Origin: Vreelandella sedimenti
Lineage (GTDB): Bacteria; Pseudomonadota; Gammaproteobacteria; Pseudomonadales; Halomonadaceae
Assembly (NCBI RefSeq): GCF_013416325.1
Contig: NZ_JACCGK010000010.1
Location: 3,766-67,765 of the forward strand
DNA: 64,000 bases
Direction: 5' to 3'
In this document: piece after piece, positions 18,465 to 26,704 of the stretch
Layout: each line of letters begins with the position of its first letter
How positions within the stretch are numbered: the stretch's first letter is position 1
Translations under genes and position numbers: made by a program
The notes under the pieces: model-generated
What the model saw: the letters and a program-made list of their open reading frames with translations, nothing else
Database searches by the model: none
What the model was told of the DNA's origin: nothing

Positions 18465-18615
18465 GCCTATTTCCAACGTTAGCTTCTTGCTTAGTGATAC
18501 GTCCTTTACGGGAGTAGCTGCCTTTGCCTTTTTTAGGTGTTTGTTGCTGCATTTTAAACATTGGCGTCCGCAACTGCGCTTTTAACGCATTGTCTTTTAT
18601 CTTGCGCGGTTTCAT
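18442..18615 (-). CDS. arfA: Alternative ribosome-rescue factor ArfA
   Basis: This 57-residue factor rescues ribosomes stalled on mRNA lacking a stop codon. It binds the empty mRNA channel and recruits RF2, as a backup to tmRNA. The family core is plain: KIKDNALKAQL near residue 4 and KKGKGSYSRKGR near residue 27 (E. coli has IKDNAIEALL and KKGKGSYMRKGK). The ATG at 18615 has GGAG seven bases upstream; an earlier in-frame ATG at 18627 is possible. The C-terminal tail is short and overlaps a long hairpin that includes the stop codon, consistent with the known nonstop control of this gene. Confidence 0.88.
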   Translation of the reverse strand: MKPRKIKDNALKAQLRTPMFKMQQQTPKKGKGSYSRKGRITKQEANVGNRQGYSQAA

Positions 18616-18636
18616 CGTTTTCTCCATTCTTTTAAA

Positions 18637-18658
18637 GATGCCTGCCCAGGCAGGCATC
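18637..18658 (-). terminator. Perfect 10-bp inverted repeat between dkgB and arfA
   Basis: GATGCCTGCC and GGCAGGCATC flank a two-base centre. On the minus strand it lies 82 bases after dkgB and 22 before the arfA start and is followed by TTTAAAA. It may terminate dkgB transcription or act as a 5' hairpin of arfA mRNA; the T tract is weak. Confidence 0.4.
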
Positions 18659-18739
18659 CACTATGACACATGCTATTATTTGAAGTTCATCTAATAGCGT
18701 CCATCGTTTAACGTTTCAAGCCCTGGTTATGCATTCCCT

Positions 18740-19552
18740 TTACTCATCCCAGGCAGGCGCAATTTCCGGGTTGGCGATACGGTCTTCACGATCCAGCTTG
18801 GCGATTTCAGCCATTTCACTGTCGCTTAGCACCAAATCAAAGGCGGCAATGTTGCTTTGAATATTACGCGCCTTGGTCGATGAAGGAATCGTAATCATAT
18901 TGCGCTGTTTTACCCAAGCAAGGGCAATTTGCGCGGGCGTGACGTTATATGCGTCGGCGATCTGCTTAAGGGTCGGGTCATCCATTACCTTGCCCACGGC
19001 CAGGGGCATAAAGGCAGTAACCTGAATGCCATGCTGCTCGCAGTGCTCGGCTAGCTTACGGTTCTGTAAGAAAGGATGAACCTCGATCTGGTTGGTGAGA
19101 ATCTCACCTTTGCCCAGAATGCTAACCGCTTCGTCAACCTGTGCGATGGTAAAGTTGGAAATGCCGATATTGCGCGCCTTACCTTCGGCTTTGACCTCTT
19201 TTAGCGCCGTTAAATAATCGACCATCGACACTTCATTGTCTGGCGACGGCCAGTGGATTAACACCAAGTCGATATAATCGGTGTCTAATTTCTGTAGACT
19301 TTCGTCCACGCTAGCTTTAAGTGTTGCGGGCTCCAACTTATCAAACCACACCTTGGTGGTTAGGAAAATATCGCTGCGTGGCACGCTGCTGTCGCGAATT
19401 GCCTCCCCAACCCCTTTTTCATTGCCATAAAACTGTGCCGTGTCGATGTGCCGATACCCGGCCTCAAGCGCTGCGTGGATACTCTGCTTGAGCGTATCGC
19501 CTTCCAGGCGAAAGGTACCAAAGCCAGGGTTAGGCATCACATTTTGCATCAT
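18740..19552 (-). CDS. dkgB: 2,5-diketo-D-gluconate reductase B-type aldo/keto reductase
   Basis: This 270-residue cytoplasmic NADPH-dependent aldo/keto reductase reduces small ketones and aldehydes (methylglyoxal, 2,5-diketogluconate in characterised relatives). It follows DkgB throughout: FGTFRL at the N-terminus, the catalytic tetrad Asp and Tyr in RHIDTAQFYGNE (near 36-47), Lys in TTKVW, His in LIHWPSPDNEVS, and the NADPH segment IPSSTKARN. It ends within a few residues of DkgB. AAGGA precedes the ATG. It is a single gene upstream of arfA with no functional link evident. Confidence 0.88.
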   Translation of the reverse strand: MMQNVMPNPGFGTFRLEGDTLKQSIHAALEAGYRHIDTAQFYGNEKGVGEAIRDSSVPRSDIFLTTKVWFDKLEPATLKASVDESLQKLDTDYIDLVLIHWPSPDNEVSMVDYLTALKEVKAEGKARNIGISNFTIAQVDEAVSILGKGEILTNQIEVHPFLQNRKLAEHCEQHGIQVTAFMPLAVGKVMDDPTLKQIADAYNVTPAQIALAWVKQRNMITIPSSTKARNIQSNIAAFDLVLSDSEMAEIAKLDREDRIANPEIAPAWDE

Positions 19553-19651
19553 TAACGTCCTTTTCTATTGATAGCGTGTTAACTAACATGGGGTGGAGAC
19601 CGCCCCACTTCAACCCCGTTGTTTATTGTTCCCTGATCAACAGTAGTGCCA

Positions 19652-21367
19652 TTAACGCAATAAAAGAGCGATAACCACTACCGCCAACACTAGCGACACC
19701 CCCTTCCAGAACAGCACCGGGTCGCGCTCTAGCAGCGGTAATTGGGCACGTTTTAGCATTTCTTGGCTTGGCGAGCGTAGTTCGAAGATAAACTCAGAAA
19801 GTGCCGAAAAACGTTTGTGGGGATTGGGATGTAGTGCCTTTTTGAGCACCTCATCTACCCAAGCGGGCAGTTCACGGTTCTCGCTAAGCGCCGATTGGTA
19901 GGCAAGCTTATGCTGCGCTGCCCGAGTGCGGGTTTTGGCCACCTCGGTGCCATAGGGCAGCGTGTCGGTTAGCATCTGATAGGTAATCACTGCCAGTGAG
20001 TACTGATCCGAACGGGGCGTGCCACCTTCACCCAGAAAATACTCCGGCGCGGTGTACTGGGCAGTACCTAGAATGTCGTCGCTAGTCGCATTGACCTCTT
20101 CGGCAAGACCCGCCACCTTGGCAGCGCCAAAATCGATCAGCTTCACCGTTCCGTGGTTATCGATCATGACGTTATCGGGGCGTAAATCCTGATGCAGCAT
20201 TTCCAGACGATGAAAAGCGCGCAGCCCCTTGGCAATCTGCTCGACGATGGGACGAACGCTGGCTAATTCGGCGTTGGGGTGGTCGCGCATCCACTGGATC
20301 AGGGTTTGCCCTTCGATATACGCCAGCACGGTATAAAGGTAGTGGCGAGGGCGCTCTTGGGCGGGGGCTTTAAGCACGTGCTGATTATCGATGCGCCGTG
20401 CAATCCACTCTTCGCGCACAAACCGCTCGATACTCGCCGAATCTTGGCTTAACTCGGTTGAGAGGGTTTTTAGTGCCACCTTCTCGCCACTCGCTACCTC
20501 TTCCGCCAGGTAGACATGGCTGCGACTGCTGGCATGCAGTTGACGCACAATGCGGTAGCCGTCCAGCTCGCTTCCTACGCGCAATTCAGACGGTGAAGGC
20601 AGTGTGCTCAGCGCCGCGTAGAGCTCATTAGCGTGGCGCTCAGGCAGCGAATCTATGCGCACAATTTGCACGGTGAGGTTGTCATCGCTGCCATGATCGA
20701 TGGCAGCCGCGATTAGCGCCTCAGCCGCCGCATCGAGATCGCCCCAATGAGCATGAATCAGCGCGGCCATTTCAGCGCCGGTTAGCCACTCATAAACACC
20801 GTCGGTAGTGAGTACAAATACATCGCCCACACTCAGCGTTACCGAGGAATAATCCAACTCCAGGTGCTGGCTGGCCCCCATGGCGCGGCTTAAATGACTG
20901 ACTTCCCGGGATGCCCAAAAGCGATGATCCTCGGTCAGTGGCTCCAGCGTATTGCCGGCGAGCTGATAGATGCGGCTATCACCAACGTGAAACAGGTGCG
21001 CAGTGGTGGATTTAATCACCATCGCGCTCAGAGTACACACATAGCCACGATCCAGGTTATAGCGATACTGGCTCTGCCGGGTTTGGGCATAAAGCCATGC
21101 ATTGGTGGCCTGCAGCACCCGCTGGGCAGAGGTTTTAACCGCCCAGGTGGCCGGGGTGGCGTAGTAGTCTGTTAAAAACCCGCCCACTGCCGCTTCGCTC
21201 GCTTCTCGGCTCACTTCACTGCTGCTGATCCCATCCGCTAACGCGATCGCAATGCCTTTGGTGGCGCGCTGTGGGTCGCTGGGTAGATAAGCGCCATAAA
21301 AATCCTGATTGCTTGGCTTGCGCCCTTTATCAGAGTGCTGGCCGAGCGAAATGGTCAGCGCTGCCAT
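19652..21367 (-). CDS. Bifunctional PP2C phosphatase / Ser-Thr protein kinase, membrane-anchored
   Basis: This 571-residue signalling protein is fused from a PP2C phosphatase (about 1-235: SNQDFYG, LADGISSS, HVGDSR, TTDGVYEW, SDDNLTV all supply metal-binding Asp) and a eukaryotic-like kinase (about 265-520: Lys in VALKTLS, HQDLRPDN near 391, DFGAAK near 409, GTAQYTAPE activation segment). A C-terminal membrane helix (about 551-569) anchors the kinase domain inside the cell. Both halves look active. I chose the ATG at 21367 with GGGGAAG upstream; the open frame runs 28 codons further. A homologous fusion sits in the Pseudomonas nitrate-assimilation operon, so it probably tunes nitrate or nitrite uptake here too. 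Confidence 0.88.
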   Translation of the reverse strand: MAALTISLGQHSDKGRKPSNQDFYGAYLPSDPQRATKGIAIALADGISSSEVSREASEAAVGGFLTDYYATPATWAVKTSAQRVLQATNAWLYAQTRQSQYRYNLDRGYVCTLSAMVIKSTTAHLFHVGDSRIYQLAGNTLEPLTEDHRFWASREVSHLSRAMGASQHLELDYSSVTLSVGDVFVLTTDGVYEWLTGAEMAALIHAHWGDLDAAAEALIAAAIDHGSDDNLTVQIVRIDSLPERHANELYAALSTLPSPSELRVGSELDGYRIVRQLHASSRSHVYLAEEVASGEKVALKTLSTELSQDSASIERFVREEWIARRIDNQHVLKAPAQERPRHYLYTVLAYIEGQTLIQWMRDHPNAELASVRPIVEQIAKGLRAFHRLEMLHQDLRPDNVMIDNHGTVKLIDFGAAKVAGLAEEVNATSDDILGTAQYTAPEYFLGEGGTPRSDQYSLAVITYQMLTDTLPYGTEVAKTRTRAAQHKLAYQSALSENRELPAWVDEVLKKALHPNPHKRFSALSEFIFELRSPSQEMLKRAQLPLLERDPVLFWKGVSLVLAVVVIALLLR

Positions 21368-21379
21368 TATGCTTCCCCT

Positions 21380-21400
21380 AAAAAAAGCCTCCGCCGGAGC
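21380..21400 (-). terminator. Possible terminator between the FNT channel and the PP2C-kinase
   Basis: On the minus strand a short GC-rich hairpin (GCTCC / GGAGGC) is followed by seven T, only 13 bases ahead of the PP2C-kinase start. It could partly separate the kinase from the nas transcript. Confidence 0.4.
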
Positions 21401-21413
21401 GAACATTGCAAAC

Positions 21414-21511
21414 GGTCGGAACAACCCTGCGCGGGGGCGCTGTAGACCCATCCATGGGCGCTACTTTCGCCATCCATGGCGAAAGACCCCCGCTACGGGT
21501 TGCTTCCGACC
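21414..21511. repeat. REP-like structured palindromic element
   Basis: About 98 bp of nested inverted repeats: outer arms GGTCGGAACAACCC (21414-21427) and its near-complement (21497-21511), then GCGGGGG / CCCCCGC, then two internal CCATCCATGG-centred palindromes, one of which is a 10-bp stem (CTTTCGCCAT / ATGGCGAAAG). It is noncoding and lies between the FNT and PP2C-kinase genes. The layout is that of a dispersed REP/BIME element; copy number cannot be judged from one window. Confidence 0.6.
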
Positions 21512-21600
21512 TCGGCTAACAATAGCTCCGATGTTTATCATCAACCTAGGGCTTCACAGTAGCGAAAGCTTGGCATTTAGTTTCTGTCACTACTATTCAT

Positions 21601-22410
21601 CTATAAAGCTTTCTGGGGCGCGGTACGCACGTGAGTGGTGTAGAGCGTGAGGCCCGTTAATGCCAAGCCACCGATCAAGTTACCCAGCACTACCGGAATT
21701 TCGTTCCAGATCAGGTAATCCATAATCGAGAAGTTACCGCCCATCATCAGCCCGGATGGGAATAGGAACATGTTAACCACCGAGTGCTCAAAGCCCATAC
21801 CGAAGAACAGCATAATCGGCATCCACATGGCAATCACCTTACCGCTCACCGTAGTTGAGATCATTGCCCCCACTACCCCAAGCGAGACCATCCAGTTGCA
21901 CAATATGCCGCGAATAAAAATCGTCGCCATGCCGCCAGCGCCATACTCTTTGTAACCGACGGTGCGCCCTTCACCTACTTCACCAATGACCCGCCCTACT
22001 TCACTGGGTTCGGTGCTAAAGCCGTAGGTGAACACAATCGCCATGAGAAAGGCGACCGTTAATGCCCCACCAAAATTACCGATAAACACAATGCCCCAGT
22101 GCTTGAGAATACGATTAATCGTCACCCCAGGCCGTTTATCCAGCCACGCCAGGGGCGTTAACACAAATACCCCGGTCAACAGATCAAAGCCCATTAGATA
22201 GAGTATCGAGAAGCCCACCGGAAATAGGATGGCGCCGATAATCGGGTAGCCGGTTTGCACCGCTACGGTCACTGCAAACACCGCCGCGATGGCCAAAATA
22301 GCCCCCGCCATAAAGGCGCGAATCAGCGCATCACGGGTAGACATGTGCAGTTTGGCTTCGCCAGCATCGACCATCTTGGTAGCAAATTCAGCAGGCAATA
22401 AGTAGGACAT
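21601..22410 (-). CDS. Formate/nitrite transporter (FNT) family channel, probably nitrite
   Basis: This 269-residue inner-membrane channel has six helices and FNT signature segments: GFEHSVVNMFLFPSG near residue 205 and a G.L.GGALTVAFL stretch (NFGGALTVAFL) near 110. FNT pentamers pass formate, nitrite or hydrosulfide. Its place directly after cobA and nasA in a nitrate-assimilation operon favours nitrite (NirC-like), moving nitrite in for NirBD or out when it accumulates. AAGGA lies 11 bases ahead of the ATG. A gap of 67 bp separates it from cobA. The PP2C-kinase follows after a structured spacer. Confidence 0.85.
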   Translation of the reverse strand: MSYLLPAEFATKMVDAGEAKLHMSTRDALIRAFMAGAILAIAAVFAVTVAVQTGYPIIGAILFPVGFSILYLMGFDLLTGVFVLTPLAWLDKRPGVTINRILKHWGIVFIGNFGGALTVAFLMAIVFTYGFSTEPSEVGRVIGEVGEGRTVGYKEYGAGGMATIFIRGILCNWMVSLGVVGAMISTTVSGKVIAMWMPIMLFFGMGFEHSVVNMFLFPSGLMMGGNFSIMDYLIWNEIPVVLGNLIGGLALTGLTLYTTHVRTAPQKAL

Positions 22411-22477
22411 AGAGAGCGTTTCCTTTGTTGTGGGTTTCTAGGTCATAAGAGCAAAACGCGCACAGCAAACCCTGCCG

Positions 22478-23377
22478 TTAAGGCGTGGTTTGCTGTACAG
22501 AGCAAAAATTGGTGGCTAGGGCAGCGGGCGACGTGGCGACTCTTTGCACCACACTGCCCACCACAATCAAGCAGGGGGATGGCAAGGGTGTGGCAGAGAG
22601 TTTTTCGGGCATATCCGCCAGCGAGCCCACCAGCGACTGCTGCTCACTCTGGCTGGCGTTAGCCACCAGCATGATCGGCCACTCATCCGGTAGGCCTGCC
22701 TGACGCAGGCCGTGGCAAATTGCACTCACTTTTGAAAGGCCCATATAAAACACCAGTGTTTCATCCTTGCGTGCCAGCGATGCCCAATCCGGTGTACCGT
22801 CTTCGCGGCAGAGCTGGGCAGTCACAAAGCGCAGTTGCTGCGCATGGCCGCGATCGGTGAGCGGAATGCCCATGCAGGCAGCGGCGGCAGAGGCCGCGGT
22901 AATCCCTGGCACAATGGCAGCGGGGATCTCGGCAGTGGCCAGGGCATCCAGCTCTTCGCCCATCCGCGCAAATACCGCCGGGTCGCCACCTTTCAAGCGC
23001 ACCACCGATTTACCTTCCCGGGCAAGTTTTGCCATCAGCTCGCCGATCTCCGCTTGGGGTACGCTGTGGTGGCCGCGGGCTTTGCCCACGTAGTAGCGCT
23101 CGCTGCCGCTAGGAATCAGCGCCAGCACGTCATCACCTACCAAGCGGTCATACACCACGGCGTCTGCCTGCATAAGTAAGCGTGCAGCCTTGAGGGTTAG
23201 CAGCTCTGCATCGCCACTGCCTGCGCCGACCAAGTAAACCTGCCCGGCGCGACACTCTCCACGCAATGGCAAACGTATGTCTGGAGCATGCTGAACCAAC
23301 GGCGTTAGCGCGCGGTGCGACAACCGCATAAAGGCGTTAAACCACTTCAGTAGCAAGGGATTGCTTAGTGCGGGCAT
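22478..23377 (-). CDS. cobA: Uroporphyrinogen-III C-methyltransferase
   Basis: This SAM-dependent enzyme methylates uroporphyrinogen III twice to precorrin-2, the first step to siroheme, the cofactor of NirB. SUMT motifs are clear: VYLVGAGSGDAELLTLKA, VVRLKGGDPAVFARMGEE and GITAASAAAACMGIPLTDRG. There is an N-terminal extension of about 50 residues before the catalytic domain. The ATG at 23377 is supported by GAGGAG six bases upstream and overlaps the end of nasA by 41 bases, so translation is coupled. This copy is dedicated to nitrate assimilation, as in Pseudomonas. Confidence 0.93.
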   Translation of the reverse strand: MPALSNPLLLKWFNAFMRLSHRALTPLVQHAPDIRLPLRGECRAGQVYLVGAGSGDAELLTLKAARLLMQADAVVYDRLVGDDVLALIPSGSERYYVGKARGHHSVPQAEIGELMAKLAREGKSVVRLKGGDPAVFARMGEELDALATAEIPAAIVPGITAASAAAACMGIPLTDRGHAQQLRFVTAQLCREDGTPDWASLARKDETLVFYMGLSKVSAICHGLRQAGLPDEWPIMLVANASQSEQQSLVGSLADMPEKLSATPLPSPCLIVVGSVVQRVATSPAALATNFCSVQQTTP

Positions 23378-26102
23378 TGGGCCGCTCCTCTTCAATAAGT
23401 GATTTCAATTCTGGAATACAGCTACCGCACTGGGTGCCGCAGGCGAGCCTGGCGCCCAACGCTTCTACGCTGGTGTCGCCCTCTCGGATAGCGTTGACGA
23501 TGGTGGTTTGGCCCACTTGGTGGCAACTACATACCACCGGGCCGGTATCCGCGGCGCCGTCATCGCAGCCCGCCAATAGGCGGCGGCGGTGGGTATCGCT
23601 CAGCGTCGCCTCGTTAAAACGCGCTTCCAGCCACGCTAACCCTGGCAACTCGTTGGGCGGGCCGACCATCAGCCACCAGCGCAACTGACCGTTTTCCACG
23701 CAGGCGGCGCGCAGCCGTCCGTTAGTCGGGTCTTGGCTGACGACCGATACATCGCCGGGCAACCACATTTTCAACTGCGCCAACCAGTCATTAACTGATT
23801 GCGTATTGGCCAACTGCCAGCGTTGGCAGCCGCGCATGGGAATACGTGTCCAGTAGGCGCTGGTGCACCAAGGGGTTAATTCCGTTGCCCCATCGGCGAC
23901 TAATAGGGTGGCCTGCCAATCAGTAGCCAGAGGCGCCAGCGCCACGGCGCCGTGCTTCGATTCCGGCTGCCCAGAGAGCGGATCAGTAATGCTGTCAATT
24001 AGCGCACTGCTTCTGGCCTGCTGGGTGAAGCAGTCAGTCCAGTGGATGGGTACGAAGACCTCACCGCGGCGCTGGGCATTGGAGACCCGCACCCGAGCGC
24101 GAAATTCGCCTTTCGCGGCGGTTAACACTGCCAATCCCTGATCGATTAAACCGGCGTTGTGGGCGTCGTCCGGATGCACATCCATAAAGGGTTCGGCGCG
24201 GTGATTCATTAACCGCGGTGAGCGAGCGGTGCGGGTCATGGTGTGCCACTGATCACGAATCCGGCCGGTGTTCAGACGCAGTGGGTAGGCGGCACTCAGC
24301 GCCTGCTCAGGCCCTTGGGGCTTGATCGCCAGCAGCTTGGCGCGACCATTGGCGGTGGCAAACTCGCCATCCTCAAACAGCCGAGCAGTGCCATGGGGTG
24401 CGGCCTTTGTGACCGGCCATTGAATGGGGGCTAAGGCGTCGTAGCCATCCCGGCCCAGGCCCATCAAACCCGATATATCAAACAACCGCTGCGGGCTGCC
24501 GGGCAACGAGCTGTTATCAAAACCGTTTTCAAACCCTGAGAGACGAGCGTGCTCGTCGAAAATCTCCCAGGGGTGCGTATAGTTAAACGCCTCGGCAAAC
24601 CCCAACCGTTTCGCCACCTCACACATTATCCACCAGTCGTGGTGGGCTTCACCTGGGGGCGGCAGCATGCCCCGCTGGCGAGAAATGCGCCGCTCGGAAT
24701 TAGTCACGGTGCCATCTTTTTCCGACCACCCCGAGGCAGGCAGCACGATATCGGCATAAGGCAGTAGATCGGTATGGGCAGCGCACTCGGAAACAATCAC
24801 CAGCGGGCATTTTTCCAACGCAGCACGCACCCGCGCAGCATCGGGCAGGCTGATGGCGGGATTGGTGGCCATCACCCAGAGCGCTTTTATTTCGCCACGC
24901 TCAATGGCCTCAAACAGCTCCACTGCTTTATAACCCGGCCCTTCCGGCAGGATAGGCGTCAAGCTGTCGGTGGCCCAGAAACGGCTGACCAAATCCAGGG
25001 CGCCTGGGGTGTGGTAATCCATATGCGCGGCTAACTGGTTGGCCAACCCGCCCACTTCACGGCCCCCCATGGCGTTGGGTTGGCCGGTAATCGAGAACGG
25101 CCCAGCCCCCGGCAAACCGATTTTGCCGCCAGCCAAGTGGCAGTTAATAATGGCGTTGCACTTATCGGTTCCGCTGGCGGATTGATTAACGCCTTGTGAG
25201 TAGAGGGTGACCACATGCAGCTGGCTGGCAAACCAGTAGTAGAAAGTTTCCAGTCGTTCGGGGTCGACATCACAGGCCGCCGCTACCTCCGCCACCGAAC
25301 CTGCGGTTTGCTGGGCCGCCGCCAGGGCATCGTCAAACCCTTCGGTGTGGCGTTCAAGGTAGAGGGTATCGAGCTTGCGGCGCTTTGCCATCCACGCCAA
25401 TAGTCCGTTAAACAGGTAAGCATCGCTGCCTGGCTTAATCCCCAGGTAGAGGTCAGCGATTTCACAGCTGTCTGTCACGCGGGGGTCGATCACCACCAAA
25501 CGCATCAATGGATTGCGCTCTTTGGCCACTTTGATGCGCTGGTAAAGTACCGGGTGATTCCAAGCCAAGTTGGATCCCACCAACACGATCAGTTCCGCCT
25601 CTTCCAAATCCTCGTAGTTACATGGCACCGCATCGGCACCGAAGGCGCGCTTGTAACCAACCACCGCCGAGGCCATACACAGCCTCGAGTTAGTATCTAA
25701 ATGGGGCGTGCCTAAAAAGCCTTTAAACAGCTTATTGGCCACGTAATAGTCTTCCGTCAGCAGCTGACCGGAGAGGTACGCTGCCACACTGTGGTTGCCA
25801 TGCTCGGCCCGCAGGGTGTTTAAGCGTTCGGCAGTGGTGCTTAGGGCGGTGTCCCAGGAGGCCTCAACACCATCAACGCGAGGATGAGTCAGCCGCCCCT
25901 GTTGTCCCAAGGTTTCATGTAGCGCAGACCCTTTGACACACAGCCGCCCGAAGTTCGCCGGATGCTCGCGGTCGCCCTCTACAGCGCTCAGCGTGCCCGC
26001 TTCAACGGTTGCTGTCACGCCACAGCCAACGCCGCAGTAGGGGCATGTGGTTTTGGCTTGCTGCGTCGTTTTGGACTGCTGCCCTGCTTTTGCCCCGCGC
26101 AT
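23337..26102 (-). CDS. nasA: Assimilatory nitrate reductase catalytic subunit
   Basis: This 921-residue cytoplasmic molybdenum enzyme reduces nitrate to nitrite. It begins with a [4Fe-4S] motif (CPYCGVGCGV at 20-29 and a fourth Cys in RLCVKG near 54), continues through the bis-MGD molybdopterin domains (NSRLCMAS with its Mo-ligand Cys, GSNLAWNHP, PGAGPFSITGQPNAMGGREVG region), and ends with a BFD-type [2Fe-2S] domain (VCSCHQVG near 854, CGTQCGSC near 885). That C-terminal extra domain is typical of NasA that accepts electrons from a flavoprotein; the flavoprotein gene starts the divergent operon. A perfect GAGGAGG lies upstream of the ATG. A leader terminator controls entry into the gene. Confidence 0.96.
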   Translation of the reverse strand: MRGAKAGQQSKTTQQAKTTCPYCGVGCGVTATVEAGTLSAVEGDREHPANFGRLCVKGSALHETLGQQGRLTHPRVDGVEASWDTALSTTAERLNTLRAEHGNHSVAAYLSGQLLTEDYYVANKLFKGFLGTPHLDTNSRLCMASAVVGYKRAFGADAVPCNYEDLEEAELIVLVGSNLAWNHPVLYQRIKVAKERNPLMRLVVIDPRVTDSCEIADLYLGIKPGSDAYLFNGLLAWMAKRRKLDTLYLERHTEGFDDALAAAQQTAGSVAEVAAACDVDPERLETFYYWFASQLHVVTLYSQGVNQSASGTDKCNAIINCHLAGGKIGLPGAGPFSITGQPNAMGGREVGGLANQLAAHMDYHTPGALDLVSRFWATDSLTPILPEGPGYKAVELFEAIERGEIKALWVMATNPAISLPDAARVRAALEKCPLVIVSECAAHTDLLPYADIVLPASGWSEKDGTVTNSERRISRQRGMLPPPGEAHHDWWIMCEVAKRLGFAEAFNYTHPWEIFDEHARLSGFENGFDNSSLPGSPQRLFDISGLMGLGRDGYDALAPIQWPVTKAAPHGTARLFEDGEFATANGRAKLLAIKPQGPEQALSAAYPLRLNTGRIRDQWHTMTRTARSPRLMNHRAEPFMDVHPDDAHNAGLIDQGLAVLTAAKGEFRARVRVSNAQRRGEVFVPIHWTDCFTQQARSSALIDSITDPLSGQPESKHGAVALAPLATDWQATLLVADGATELTPWCTSAYWTRIPMRGCQRWQLANTQSVNDWLAQLKMWLPGDVSVVSQDPTNGRLRAACVENGQLRWWLMVGPPNELPGLAWLEARFNEATLSDTHRRRLLAGCDDGAADTGPVVCSCHQVGQTTIVNAIREGDTSVEALGARLACGTQCGSCIPELKSLIEEERPNARTKQSLATEVV

Positions 26103-26158
26103 AACACCTCCTCGGGTCGAACCTGAACGCCGTATATATGTATATAAATGGCGGGCAT

Positions 26159-26252
26159 AAAAAAACGCCCAGTCCCATTCTCTAATGCGCTATATAAACG
26201 CATTAAGAGAAGAGGGCTGGACGTCGTTGCCACAGCGCACCTTCATCGGTGC
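26159..26252 (-). promoter_or_regulatory. nasA leader: hexaloop hairpin plus terminator (ANTAR antitermination candidate)
   Basis: Reading leftward, a 5-bp hairpin with a six-base loop GATGAA (26237-26252) is followed by GGCAACGACG (26222-26231). A long rod hairpin (26166-26224; inner stem TCTCTTAATGCG / CGCATTAGAGA) comes next and ends in seven T (26159-26165), 57 bases before the nasA start. The plan matches nitrate-responsive NasR/NasT leaders. The loop has G at position 4 but G, not A, at position 1. Confidence 0.6.
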
Positions 26253-26290
26253 ATTACTCTTTACAGTATTCTCTTCAAACAAATGAAGAC

Positions 26291-26341
26291 TTTCTAACAG
26301 CTACACATTTTCTAACGGTTACTTATTTTTCTAACGGCTTT
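26291..26341. repeat. Three tandem 18-19-bp repeats in the nasA upstream region
   Basis: TTTCTAAC(A/G)G(C/T)T recurs at 26291, 26309 and 26328, spaced 18 and 19 bp, about 190-240 bases ahead of nasA. They lie between the predicted nasA promoter and its leader hairpins. They are a possible protein-binding array. Confidence 0.45.
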
Positions 26342-26411
26342 GGAATTATTCGCTGCCATCGCCAAACAATGAGCGCTTATCCCTTGTTAACTTACTTATT
26401 GCCCTGGTAGC

Positions 26412-26427
26412 TGCAAGAGCCAAGCCG
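26412..26427 (-). promoter_or_regulatory. Candidate sigma-54 promoter for nasA
   Basis: The minus strand reads CGGCTTGGCTCTTGCA, keeping GG and GC ten bases apart with a good TTGCA -12 element but a weaker -24 box. Transcription from here would give a 300-base leader holding the hairpins before nasA. Confidence 0.35.
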
Positions 26428-26557
26428 ACAACCACGAAATTTAAATTTAACCATTTAAAAACAAATATTTAAAAAATAAAAAATCATCACGCAACGCTCT
26501 TTTTCGCACTGTGTACACGCTAAATGGTGTTTGAGAGTGCAGAGCACCTCCCGTTTC

Positions 26558-26572
26558 GCACCATCACCGTGC
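26558..26572 (+). promoter_or_regulatory. NtrC-like binding site
   Basis: GCACCATCACCGTGC keeps the GCAC-N7-GTGC symmetry of NtrC sites and lies about 90-100 bases upstream of the nir-side sigma-54 promoter and about 130 bases from the nas-side one. It could serve both. Confidence 0.45.
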
Positions 26573-26659
26573 AGTCTATCCGAAGAGCCTGGCCACAGCT
26601 CATCTATCACCTACACATAAGCAGCTGAAGTTATTTGAAAAAATATGCTATACGGCCAG

Positions 26660-26676
26660 TTGGCTAGCTCCTTGCT
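26660..26676 (+). promoter_or_regulatory. Sigma-54 promoter for the flavoprotein-nirBD operon
   Basis: TTGGCTAGCTCCTTGCT matches the -24/-12 consensus (TTGGC, GG and GC ten bases apart, TTGCT). It lies just ahead of the leader hairpins and about 187 bases before the first gene. Confidence 0.7.
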
Positions 26677-26704
26677 TATTACGGAGTAAGGTTTTTAATC
26701 AGTT

